Shown here one piece after another: positions 26,000-37,500 of a DNA stretch of 64,000 nt. Origin of the DNA: Tomocerus qinae (Eukaryota > Arthropoda > Collembola > Entomobryomorpha > Tomoceridae); the NCBI GenBank assembly GCA_020055645.1, contig CM034547.1, positions 11,068,513 through 11,132,512 of the forward strand. Direction: 5' to 3'. A model generated the notes under the pieces. It saw only the letters and a program-made list of their open reading frames with translations. It searched no databases and was not told where the DNA came from. Position 1 is the first letter of the stretch. The number at the start of each line of letters is the position of its first letter. Position numbers and translations under genes: made by a program.

Positions 26000-27490
26000 A
26001 TCAATTCTCTTGTCTCTAACACATTATGTGGTATAACCTTGTGGATTTTTATCGACTATCCAAAACAATTACGAATCAACTAGTTTTAATTGATTTTTCA
26101 CTGACCCTGACCAAAATAGCAAACTAAAATCTAAAATCATGACCAATGTGTGTGACAATCCAAGAAGTGATAGCCGGGGTGTTTTTGTAATATGAGACAG
26201 AATTTTATACATAAAATTTAAATGTAGAAAATCATAAAGGACGGGTTTTATAAGGTTAACAAAACATTTTAGTGCTAATCAGTACTAAAATTTTAGTATT
26301 TCATTTTATTCGACATTTTTAAATGTAAGGCTGCTAGTTTTCGGTACTTTTGTGTATAAACATTTTTAAAGCTGATTGTGCTACCCAGTTTTATACAACA
26401 AAGACTCTGTAATTTAAGTTGATTCCATAATTTACCAATACATGGCTAGTATAATTTTACGAATAATGACTTTTTTGAACGTTTGAATATCTGCTTAAGT
26501 TGACCAATAGCAATTCGATGTAGTGTATAGTGTAATGTGTATGAACAGTGGGGTAATAAGTAAATAGGGTGTAATTTGTTTGCATATTATCAATTGTTAG
26601 TTATGTAACATAACTTATTATGTTAATGACAATCACAAATTACAGATGTAAACACACTTCCGGTAGGATATAAGTAATTCATATTATATTATATGAATGT
26701 TCTTCTTGGCCACTATTTCCTGAGGTAACTTTTGGTGGGGCGGTGGTAAACAAAGTGGTGGAATTTCATTTTTCGCCTTAAGTAAGGGTATAATTTGCTA
26801 AAACCAAAGATGTGTTGAATTTTTAATGAAAAATGGTTTATGGATTCACAAAAATGGATGGTTGAGCCTACTCTAACTATTGTAAAATAAATTGTTATGT
26901 TATGAATAGTGTTTTAGAGTAGTTTAATGTTAAATGACCATGACACGACCTACACCAATCAATTACTTTTTAACTAGTATTAAGAATTTTCTGTACTGCT
27001 ACTGCTAGCTAAACAGTTATGATCAACTTAATTATTATGCATGAATAGATTTAAGATACCTATAATTAAATTGTTCTTAGAAACCGAAAATTATAGTATT
27101 ACACTGATAGTTTGGAACGTTTTTAATATCGGAGATCAATACACATATATCGGTTAAGTTTCAATTTGTACAAGTACATATACATTACGTTATAGTAAAA
27201 TAAATGAGTTAAGTAATACATATTATGTCAAGTCTTTTTCATCATTTGGCCATAATATCAAAACAACTAATTCACATGTAGATATAACTTTCTTGTAGAA
27301 GATATATGATTGATGGTAATGGTAGGTAATGATTATAACTGTTTATATATAGATTAAAGTTAAAATTTTATAGTTGCACATCTAAATAATTAACGGTTAG
27401 TATACATTATAATATAGTGGATGCGTTAAGGTTACACTTTGGCCCTGCATAGCAACCACAGGGGACTATCAAAATGCATGTTAAAAAATC
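26000..27490. other. 3' UTR and downstream region of the PAN/ZP gene
   Basis: AT-rich, without exons. AATAAA at 26886-26891 is a possible polyadenylation signal about 890 bases past the stop, implying a long 3' UTR; the true end is not determined. A further AT-rich spacer runs to the inverted repeat. Confidence 0.4.
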
Positions 27491-27814
27491 TTTTACATCG
27501 ACTATTATAACTTCCGGAGGATCAGTCTGATTTTTATGGGACCTACATTTTTGGAACCGTGGACTATCAAGGAACAAAAGTTAGCATTCGGAATTTTGAT
27601 ATAGTTGCTTTAAATGGACCAAAAACATCAACGTTTTATAAAAAACTAAAAATGACTCATTTTTTTGGGAATTTGATTTTTTTAAATGCATTTAAAACAA
27701 CTATATCAAAATTCCGAATGGTAACTTTTGTTCCTTGATAGTCCACGGTTCCAAAAAATGTAGGTCCCATAAAAATCAGACTGATCCTCGGGAAGTTATA
27801 ACAGTCGATGTAAA
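27491..27814. repeat. Long near-perfect inverted repeat (fold-back element)
   Basis: Left arm 27491-27615 and right arm 27689-27814 are complementary over about 125 bases with only a handful of mismatches and a one-base indel; for example GGAACCGTGGACTATCAAGG in the left arm is fully paired in the right. The loop is about 73 bases and T/A-rich. A weaker match (ATGCAT) continues outside the arms. There is no coding frame. Probably a palindromic MITE or fold-back element. Readthrough from either convergent gene would transcribe it as a long hairpin. Confidence 0.85.
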
Positions 27815-28065
27815 GATATTATGATGAATTTTAAATGCATGGAGGTTGACCCGAATTGCTGATGATGGAATACCGAGGGCATAAGTCAATGCAATTCCAA
27901 AAAATTGGATTTCTAGGAAACGGGGAAGTGTATTATATTATAAAGATTTCTATACTGACTTGTATAGTAGCATTTCCACCTGTCGTCATTGGCAATGTTA
28001 TTACTTTAGTACAAAAATCTTTTTTGTTTGCATCTTGCTTCAATGCATTCATACTTGTAAGTTTA

Positions 28066-28090
28066 AGTTATAACCATGGTTGTTATAACT
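28066..28090. repeat. Short palindrome with 9-bp arms
   Basis: AGTTATAAC and GTTATAACT flank a seven-base centre. Just left of the MITE at 28112; no function inferred. Confidence 0.6.
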
Positions 28091-28111
28091 ACTATCAAGG
28101 ATGTCTATTGT

Positions 28112-28239
28112 CCATGTGACATAAACGGCCATCAAGTACAAGCATTGACGCCGTAGTCATAGTGATATAGTACTAACCAAAGTACTAACCAATAGATTTA
28201 CAAATATTATACCATAAGACGGCCGTTTATGTCGCATGG
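28112..28239. mobile_element. Small MITE with 22-bp terminal inverted repeats
   Basis: Left end CCATGTGACATAAACGGCC (28112-28130, extending three bases) and the complement of 28218-28239 agree at 20 of 22 positions. The 128-bp element has an AT-rich interior with the direct repeat AGTACTAACCAA. No clear target-site duplication and no coding capacity. Superfamily not assignable. Confidence 0.7.
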
Positions 28240-28532
28240 AATTCATTTTGTTATTGACTTGATAGCATCTTGTTTATCAATATTGCACTGCCAAAACTTC
28301 CCCTTGAGGTAGTGGAATGGCCGGGTAGGTTAGCTATTGGGTTTCGGATGTGACAATTGACGGGTTAAATTTTGGAAATTATATTTTTTTCGTTAGCAAC
28401 CAACGTAAACAGCGTCCTTAAGAGAAAAGTTACATCCATTGCATGCTGATGATTTACTAAATTATTAAATGATTTTTCTACACAAATAAAATTAAAACTG
28501 CGTTGAGACAAATTCTCATCGGTTTCTCAGAT

Positions 28533-31197
28533 TCAAATGTGGGATGCCTTAGCCTGGGAGTAGCATTCATCAACCCTGGCCAAAAGACTAAACATCATGT
28601 CAAAAGCAGACAATGCAGACTTGACAGATGCGATTTTGTCGGCGACAGGAACTTCAGACAACTGGTCAGTGGCTATTTCCTTTCCATCAATAACAACGGT
28701 AGATTCTACTCCATTACTCATTGCTGTACGTTTCTTCACAGATGTGGGATTTTCATTCAACACCCTCAGCTCCTGCTCGAAATGTGCTTTAGAAAAATCC
28801 AGTGCAGTGTGTAGAGGTGAAAGTAACTTCTTCTCGATTGCTCCCATTGCCGAATAAAATCCACTTTTATTCGCAGCCCCATCAGTCAGGAGTAAATAGC
28901 GAACAAGATTTAGTGCGCTTATAATTTGGTCGCTATTATCCGCTATGTCGGTGGTTTCTCCATCTTTTAAATTGCAAACGGTTTGCAATAAACTCCTCAG
29001 ACGCTCTCCGGAAAAGTATTCTTTCATTTCACTAGACGCTTTATCATCATATAAAGCTTCCCGAACAAATTCTTTCAGTTGGGTAATTAAGTAGCCCAGA
29101 AGACCAGAGTGCTGAATGACATCAAAACCTCGGACAAGCAGCATAAACCGTCCATAGCCGTCAAACGCCCATAAATATCTTCTCAAAGCCTCCAAAGCAT
29201 CTCTACGTACACTTAATATTTTGCAATAAATTATTACAGTGACAATTTTTTCGATAAAATTTTTATGGTTTTCCGACTGAATCATGTTTGACTTGAGACC
29301 ATATAAAGTGACTGGGTTAGGAGGATTGCATCTGTAGAGGAGCTTACACGTTAGTGCGGTTGACTTTTTTATAATCATATTCTCTTCAGAGTCCAGACAA
29401 GGAACGATCGCAGCAAGAACGGTGTTAAATATGTATGAAGGAGAGTAAACTGTACAGATATGATCAGCGCCCAGATTTTGATCTACCAGCAGATAAAAAT
29501 AATTGGCAACTGAAACTATATCAAGTTCGGGTTCATACTCAGAAAAATAGCTTTCCTCTTCTATAAGGGAGTCGTTCTCTTGCTCAGTATTGGAATCTGT
29601 TTTGGTGGGCAGTCTAGGACCTTTGTTCTTCTGGAAAGGTTGCTCGCTAAGCCAGTTAAAAAAATACGGTACATCAGCATGTAGATCAGCCAGAAGATTC
29701 ATTATTTTCCCAGCAATAACTCGGCCTTCTGTTTTGACATTTAAACATTTGGCATTTTGGGTTGATCCTTCCTCCCATCGCAAGTCAAAATATACAAGAG
29801 GTTTTCCAAGTAAGTTAACCAGGGTATTTCTTAAAAGTGACTCTCTACGACCAAGATCTTCGACGACTTTAGGTTCTCTGGCAATAGATGAACTCTGAAC
29901 AGCAATGTAGCTACGTACAAAATCAGTAATTAGCGTGAGACAATAGTTGTACGACTGAATGATTCTTCTCATTTGAGGATCTTCTTCGATGGCCAATGTA
30001 TCTTTTCCGTCCCATTCCGCCGTTTTGATATAATCCGGGACACTAAGATACGACTTAATGTGAAACTGGATATGTTCCAATATACCTTGCATATGTGACG
30101 CTCGGACCATTGGCAGCTTTGCAAACACAACTTGAATTGGTTGGAGAAGATAAATAAACTTGTTTGTATGAGTGAATACTACGGATTGCTCAAGAAGAGC
30201 CGCATAAGCTTCCTTTGGATTAGCATGTGCCACTATGTAGTCCAGTCCCTCCAGCCAAATCGTCAAATTTGGGTCTGTTTCTTCGACTTCATTGATTCCT
30301 TTTGAACAAACTTGAGTGATGAGTTCCATCCCATTCGCTTTTACACGGTCAACATTAACTGGATTAAGTAATTCTCGGACGAATTCATCGAACATGCCAT
30401 TATCAATAAGACTTTCCATTCGCTCTGCAAACTCCATCTTACTGAAATTTATAAAGAATTACATAATTAATTACTACATTAAATAATAAATAATAACAGC
30501 AATCTGTAATTTATTATTGAATTACAGATTGCGTGGGCAATGGCTTTAATCTGAACTGAACAATAAAAAAACCTAAAATCTATTCTATGTACTTTATTAT
30601 GAAGGTAGGTTTGCCTTGAATGGCTCTAGGTAATTAGTGCTGGCTAAAAATAAAATAGACATGTACATTTTAATAATAGCTTATTTAAAAATGGAAACTA
30701 AATTATAATATTATTATAGGTACTATTAGTAGTGCTTAGTACAAATCATTATTAGGTATTATTATGCTTATAAAGCTTAGGTATAATGCAGAGATTATTA
30801 TATTGTAGAATGTAGACGTAAACCTACAGGATAAAATAAATTTTATTTTAGTCATATTCATTTGCTCATAGACTTACTTTAGTTCAGTCAGGAGTTTCAA
30901 GTATTGGTTTATTTAAAGCTGTGGTGTATTATTCTTCTTGCAGTCAAGTTTACACAGTCTAAAAACAAAAGATGAAATGTCAAAATTCATTGCTTCATAG
31001 AATAAAGTTTGAAAATACAGTACAGTATAACGTTTAATTGTGATTTTACCTACTGCCAATGTTTGTGAGGCTATACAGGGGACTGAAGGGGACTACAGAA
31101 CAGACTAGTTTACCGATTCTGGACTGGATGCCGGTCACTACTTAGAAGAACGTCTTCAATGTTTCTCATTGACACTTCTTTAGACTCAGACAGCTGC
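28533..31197 (-). CDS. GLMN: Glomulin (FAP68), cullin-RING ligase inhibitor
   Basis: Glomulin binds the RING protein RBX1 and blocks E2 recruitment to SCF-type ubiquitin ligases in the cytosol. The main exon (30441-28533) is a 634-codon uninterrupted frame of mainly alpha-helical repeat sequence. Its C-terminus matches vertebrate glomulin clearly: DNSDQIISALNLVRYLL, KLLSPLHTALDFSKAHFE, and a final VKSALSAFDMMFSLLARVDE. The internal DDKA...SGERLRSLLQ region is also family-like. Before its first ATG (30437) is a good acceptor (AAATTTCAG). It joins in phase to an exon at 31197-31114 reading MRNIEDVLLSSDRHPVQN from ATG 31169, giving 654 aa; the human protein is about 594. The next upstream sequence is open back to an in-frame TAG, supporting this start. 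The family call is firm; the N-terminal exon is inference. The gene converges on the PAN/ZP gene and is head to head with CARMIL. Confidence 0.93.
30499..30532. repeat. Perfect 13-bp stem hairpin in the GLMN intron
   Basis: GCAATCTGTAATT and its exact complement AATTACAGATTGC enclose an eight-base AT loop. Seen directly. It may be a solo remnant of an inverted-repeat element; too short for a typical pre-miRNA. Confidence 0.7.
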
Positions 31198-31293
31198 CTA
31201 AAGAGATCATTTTAGTCATTAGTACAACACATAAACAAGTTAATTAAAAGTCAATACAAAAATGACAAGATAAAATAAAGAATAATTTGTTTA

Positions 31294-31400
31294 ACTTACG
31301 GATTTACGACGGTACAGTACCTATTTGCTTCTTTTCGCTGAATCTGTTCGCATTTTGCCTACCTGTGCAAAGCCTTGCGTACTGCTAATGACTTTAGTTT
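31294..31400 (-). promoter_or_regulatory. Probable 5' UTR exon of GLMN
   Basis: Minus-strand donor AATCC then GTAAGT at 31300/31299 follows a stretch that could be the first exon and splice to 31197. It holds a short upstream ATG frame of ten codons (MRTDSAKRSK) out of frame with GLMN, and an in-frame TAG upstream of the presumed start. The transcription start is not determined. Confidence 0.4.
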
Positions 31401-31470
31401 TGAATTTTTGGCGGCAGCCAATATTGCACTGCGGGCAATGGAGAAGGTTATAGTAGGGTGCAGTGGTTCA
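31401..31470. promoter_or_regulatory. Candidate bidirectional promoter between GLMN and CARMIL
   Basis: A locally GC-richer patch (GGCGGCAGCCAAT) with a CCAAT box at 31418-31422, immediately upstream of the GLMN 5' region. The next plus-strand gene faces away from it. No TATA box. Inference from position and composition. Confidence 0.3.
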
Positions 31471-31705
31471 TAAAGTCACAAGAGCCAAAAGTAAAGAAGG
31501 ATCATTTTTCGGTATTTTAAATCATGGTCATAAAATTTTGAAACCAGTGATGCTGTGCATTAAAAGTGAAATGTTTAAGTTGTTTTTGGCTAATTCTATG
31601 TAGTTGTAGTTGTCGATAATGCGAATCATTTGCTACATTCTGTATGTAGTATGTAGTAACTGGTTCTTATTTTTTGTCAAGTGAAAACATCTCTTCTACT
31701 TCCAG

Positions 31706-31754
31706 TGTTTCGTGACTTCTTGGGGACAGGAGATGATAACAATGACAATAGTTG
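31706..31754 (+). other. Exon-like segment, unassigned
   Basis: Strong pyrimidine tract and acceptor (CTTCTACTTCCAG) and donor GTTG then GTAAAC. Open in one frame as FRDFLGTGDDNNDNS. It can splice in phase to 33093, where a TAA follows after seven codons. Could be a CARMIL 5' UTR exon or part of a small unknown gene. Confidence 0.3.
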
Positions 31755-33092
31755 GTAAACAACAAAACTGGAAATTTTTGTGTGAATGGGAGTCACAAGT
31801 CTTTATGTCAAACTCTCCATGTCTCATAGTACACATCATATGCCTACTTTTGTCTTTCTTCAAAAAAAACTATATATGCATACGAATTTGTCCTATCCTT
31901 TAGGTCCCCTTTGCCTTTAATATATGCTACATAAAAATTTAATGTTTAATTGCTATGATTTAGTAGTCATGTACCACTGCTTTTCCAGACATTATTGTCA
32001 AATTCTTACATAATATATACCTGTATACAAAGTTATATGTTAATATATATTATGTATAAATGCACGCAAGCATTTATCTACTAAACCTTAAGTCTTAGAG
32101 ATGTCTTTCTTTTCTCAAACGAAGAATCTTGGGATTCAATTTTAAACTTTTAAATATTATGTTTTGAAATATTTACAGTGTCACTTTGTATTTTGTATAA
32201 CCCTTACTAATTTGTATGTAGGATAATATGCAGATTAAAGGATTGTAGGTAGTCATATACCTATTTAAGGCATTTAAAGCTAATGCTAATGCTAAAGAAG
32301 ATCCCCATTTGTACCCTTTGGTATGGAAGGCCAGTTTTTAATCAATTGTAAAATGAACTATACTATTAGAAATGTTTACTGGTTCGGTAATCAATTTGGC
32401 CCATCAATAATTGTATTTGTATCCCTTCCTGTGTACCATAATGAAAAGGTACATTAGTCAAATCTTTACGATAATATCTGTAGCGAATAGCGAATGAAAT
32501 TTTGAAATTGAATTTCGGCTGAATGTGTGACAGTAACCGCTATAATATTAAGAGTTTAGTAAGATGTTTCTTTAAAACCAGGTTTCAACAATGCAGTTCA
32601 GTGGTATGTAGCATATAGGGTATAAAAGCAAGGTGCAAGCAACGGTACGGGTACATATTTGTATTTTTTTCCAAATAAGGAATCTTGTCTGTTTTGCGCA
32701 CTGTCAGAGAGCACAACAATTTTAGACCTTTTTATGCATAGTGGTTGTGCTGTAGTATGAGTTAGTATGTATGTATGTTACTACCCGTACTCTCGTACTA
32801 CTTATGTGTACAATGTATACTCTGACTGTCTGACTAACAAGGGTTCGTGCTAAATCTAATGGAATGGGGAGCCTTGCGTACGTTTGTCATACACACAGGC
32901 ACATTTAACATTGAGAGAGCCAACTCAATATCACTTTTTCTTCTCGTTCGTGCTCTTGGATTGCTGGTATTTCCTAGGGATATATTCTTATAGTTACATG
33001 GATATGTATTAGGTAGGTGTATTATATCTGAAGAATGTAGTCACAATGAAACGAAACTTCTGTAATACTCGTTTTTCTTTCTATATGCATAG

Positions 33093-33223
33093 GAGGTTTG
33101 TAAATTCGTAAAATCCCAGCCACTTCGCCCGAAGAACCGACAGAAATCAACATCAACACTCGGTGTTCACTTGTGTTTCTCCACATTCTCCAGCTCCTTC
33201 AAACAAGAAATTCTGGTGTTAAC
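33093..33223 (+). other. Exon-like segment, unassigned
   Basis: Preceded by a long pyrimidine tract (GTTTTTCTTTCTATATGCATAG) whose final AG is at 33091-33092, and followed by a possible donor AAC then GTAATC. Locally richer in GC than its flanks. One frame is open for most of its length (SQPLRPKNRQKSTSTLGVH) but ends at TAA. Best guess: non-coding 5' exon of CARMIL. Confidence 0.3.
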
Positions 33224-34528
33224 GTAATCCTAGACTAGTCATTTTATTGGTAATCACTATATAATTATTTAAGTATTTAAAGATAAGCTAACTATATACA
33301 TTATTCTACTGTTTACGTCAAAGAAGGGATTGTCACTTTTTGACTGAGGAAATTATTTCATTCATATTCCCTCAGTGCAAAACACTTCTCACATACATTT
33401 TTCCCGTTTCAAAGTTATTAGCAAGTGATATTACGCGCGTTAGAATTTTTAATCCCTCTATCCTTAGAACCCCGGAGGACATACATTTATCCTATTACAT
33501 TTTCGTTTTCAAATGTTCCTTCTAACTTAGCCAAAATTTATTTCTGCAATTTAATTAACAAACATTTTATTTGGTTTGTTTAGAGATTCTTCTTCATATT
33601 ATGCTAAAGTACAAAATATACTGGAAATATAATTCTATTTTTTTGTCTCAACTTTTTAGTAGATTAAATTATTTTGTTCGCTTACACAGAATAGTTATTA
33701 CAAAATGTATTTGACTATATATAAAGGTTGTTCCCTAACGAGTCCAGTTGAAAGGCTCAATTTAAAATCACTGGAATTAACTATAAACATTGTGTGAAGA
33801 TGATAATGGAATAGATTATTCATATCAGGTCCCTGACATGATATGTAGAATCTGTTGTGACACCTATCTGTGTCATAGATTTAGTGTATTATAAATAATC
33901 TAGATTCTAACCACGACATTTTGTTTTTTATAGTGACACCATGTACACAAGCCGTAGCAAAATTGAGGATGAAGGATGAGTCACTTTACTGCACTTTTGA
34001 ATTGTCTTACATTTAAATACGCCTCAACGCAAACATGCCATACACGTCATATGCGGAAATGTGATAAATAATGAAGCATTATTCTAAATAACCGATCAAT
34101 ACTATTTCTGACTACTTATCAGCGAATGAGAAAATTCAGGGGAACCACAAAGTTAAAAGCGACTCGATAGTGCTACAGCTGTGACGACATTAAGTATAAG
34201 TAATATCCGTCGGTTTGTTTAAATGCAGTTGTTTTATCAGTAATTAGTGAGTCAATGTCGTATACTATTCTCACCCTTTCAGTGCCATTTAGAATCGCAT
34301 AGTTTTATTTACTGATGGTGTGATGACCATTTTGTGCCATCAGTAACATTAACTAGCATCAAAGGTCGCATCGTATGGAGTAGTTTGTACAAAATCCAAT
34401 GGAACCTGCAATAGCCTAAAATATTGTTGGATCCTACTAATCAAGACTTAGTATATAACAACTTATTAGGATTATATCCTACTGATTGTTGTAGTGTGGT
34501 AGCCAAAGTTGCAAAATAAACCGGGCTA

Positions 34529-37500
34529 ATGAGGAAGAGGATGTCGAACAGTAACAAAGAGGGAACGATGACGAAGGAGATCAGTGGTATGTTATACATT
34601 ATTATAATGTATCTGTCAGTTATACGTTGGGCTTTGTTATGTCAAAATGCTTAAATGCTAGAACTTTACTTGACAATAACGATTAGAAACTGCATGCCAA
34701 ATATTCAACTTCACGTTCTATTCGCTCGGTTATCCATGTTTTGCATAACCACAGTTGGCTTGTCGCTTTGTATTTGCAACTTGTAATACGACCAGCACTA
34801 GTTAGAATTGACTCTATCCATTCATGTGCCATAATTATTCTCTTGAGACATTTTTCTGTATTACTGCACCAACATTAAGCTTGCGTGTCTAACTGATATT
34901 TTCACGTACTTGGAATAAATGAATTTATATACATTGTTCGTTATATTGTGCTGTTTAGATTGTTTACAATTTATGAAAAGAAAAAAACTATTCAATCAAA
35001 TTGATCCGTACATGTATACTGTTGTAGTATACTTAGTTAACCTTTTCAATGGGTCACAAAATTCTTCACAGGTTGTATTAATAGTATTTTAGTTTAGGTA
35101 TATCTCAATTTTGCATCCTCATTAAATAACAACCCATTATTGCCCTATGTGGATTAAGAAAATAAATAGGTTCGTAAATCGAAATGAATATTACAAAACG
35201 TATCTGTAAAAGGGGTGTATAAACTTTCATTTGTGGATGTTGATACTCTCAAAAATGACCATGAAAATTCTTACAATTCTCATTTACGATGTGAATTTAG
35301 TATACCTATGTATAATGATATTGAAATTGCAAGCTTAATCAGAGCGTAGTTCCACAGTATATGTCAAGCATAGGATGTTTAGAATGTAGAGTCTTAGTTT
35401 GTAGGACATTTAACTACCGTGTAGCTCTCAAGTAAGTCATTGATAATGTTTTGTTGTGAGAAAAAAACAAATGATGCAAAAATATGATATGACAGACATA
35501 AAGAAAGAACCTCTGTGCAAATGGTGGTCTATGTCTATAATTACAGTGTTGGTGCATGAATGGGTATGCAACTTAAGTGTGGATATTAGTGTAAATATCA
35601 CATGTAGAAGTGGTGTGGATGAGAATAATACAATTAATGACATGACGTATGTTGTTACTAAGTACAACATTATATTATAACTCGTTGGTACTATATGAAA
35701 AGTAGGTACACACATAGCATTGAAATACTTAATTATTCCACAACGCAGGACGTACTTAAATGTAGGATACAACAGTAGCTACGTTCCCTATTTAACAGTG
35801 AGGAAGTTTGAAAACTTTGTTTAGTAATATGGCAAAAATCAAACTTTTTAAAAGTATACTAGAACCTAGAAACTCTAGTTGTTTTCATTCTATATAGAAT
35901 AGTATGCACAATGTCATTTTATAGTGACTCATTTTTTTCAGAATATTTATTACTACTAACTATAGTGCGTACAGATGTTACTTGTCTTCAATTATATGGC
36001 ACGTACTAAATATTAAATACGATATGATCATAGATATCAAAACATGTACCGTTTGAAATGATTTATTCACAGTCTAAGTGTATAAGAACTTTTGGTCCAA
36101 TTTCGGTACTTTACACTACTGTATATATGAATGGTTCACGGCAGTAACCAGCAAACTCGGAACATTATTTTATTGAAATTTTATTCTAACAAATAAACAA
36201 GATAAAATTTTTAGGGGGTGTTCATGTATCACGTATTACCAAGGAATCTAGAATACTGACAAGGAAAGGCAAATAATCAAATTTTGAAAAAAATTCCATG
36301 ACTATGAAAATCCATAGTAAATACTGCAAACTACATCACGTCATGACTATCTAAATACGTGTTAAACGGTACTGCAAGTGACATCACGGGCCGAAAAATG
36401 AAATTTTTGCCTTTTACTATGGGGATTTGCAAATAAGACGTATTACTATATATTTTTTATAATTTTGAAGGCAAAATAGGTTGGGTCATACTATTCGATT
36501 AGTCCGACGATGCTCGGGTTGATTGGCAACAAAATACTTTAGCTCGCCGCTCGCCCGTGAATTATAGAAACGCAAACATTATAAATTTTGAACGCATTGA
36601 CGGAAGTTGCTAAAGTTGACAAAAGCATTGCTTATAGACCTGTGACGAACCCTTTTTATTTTGGTTTAAATCGACGATAGGATGCTGAACTGCTGCTGAA
36701 CACTGCGCTCACTTAGTTTTTATTACCGTCAAAGTCAACAATTGGTATTGACAATAAGTGGACAGCAAATAAGTTAATGTCCTATTTATATTGTTAGTTT
36801 GCAGTATAAAATGTTTCACTCTACTTCTACCAAAATTGCGATAATATGATAGTAAAACCCAACCCGTGGCAAATCTCCATAGAAAATCTTAAGTAAATTT
36901 GTGACGTCATCTGCTGTACATTTTAAATGGAAAGTTTTCATTTCGAAAAATTGATTTCCAATAAATCTCATTTAAAAAGTACTGCAAGCTACGTCATTTT
37001 TTAGTAGCAACAAAAAATTAATGTTTGCCTTTCTTTGTCAGTATATTCTAGGTTCTTTGGTAAAAACCACTGAATATTCCATACCCAAATTAACAAAAAT
37101 TTTTCACCCACGTTGGAGAACTGATTGGCATTGGCAATTTGGGCGCTGTTGCTATTGACTCCATGTGTTGAACAACCACCCATGATCCCATTCAAAAATC
37201 GGAACCTAGATGCAATTTGTTTTGTTATTTTTGTTATTGTATTACTTTGCAGTGCATTACTGTATTTGTGGGGAATTACTAGTACAGCACCGAAATAAAT
37301 CTATTTTGAGTTTTTGTTAATTCGGTTGAGGGCTTAACAACGATGGGACTGGTTCAGTTCGTTAGACCGCACAAATCTTATTGTTCTTTTAGAAAGGCCA
37401 GCCATGTAGCACAAGAAGGAAAAATATTTCAAATGTCTAACCCTTAATACCCTTTTGGATGGTGACATTTTCATTTTTAAAATTCTTACATTTGTTTATG

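Larger units (their letters stand above)
31471..34528. other. Region upstream of CARMIL coding start
   Basis: About 3 kb without a recognisable protein gene. It contains two exon-like segments on the plus strand (31706-31754 and 33093-33223, listed separately) that may be CARMIL 5' UTR exons. A TATAAAAG at about 32621 has no matching initiator at the usual distance. Confidence 0.4.
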
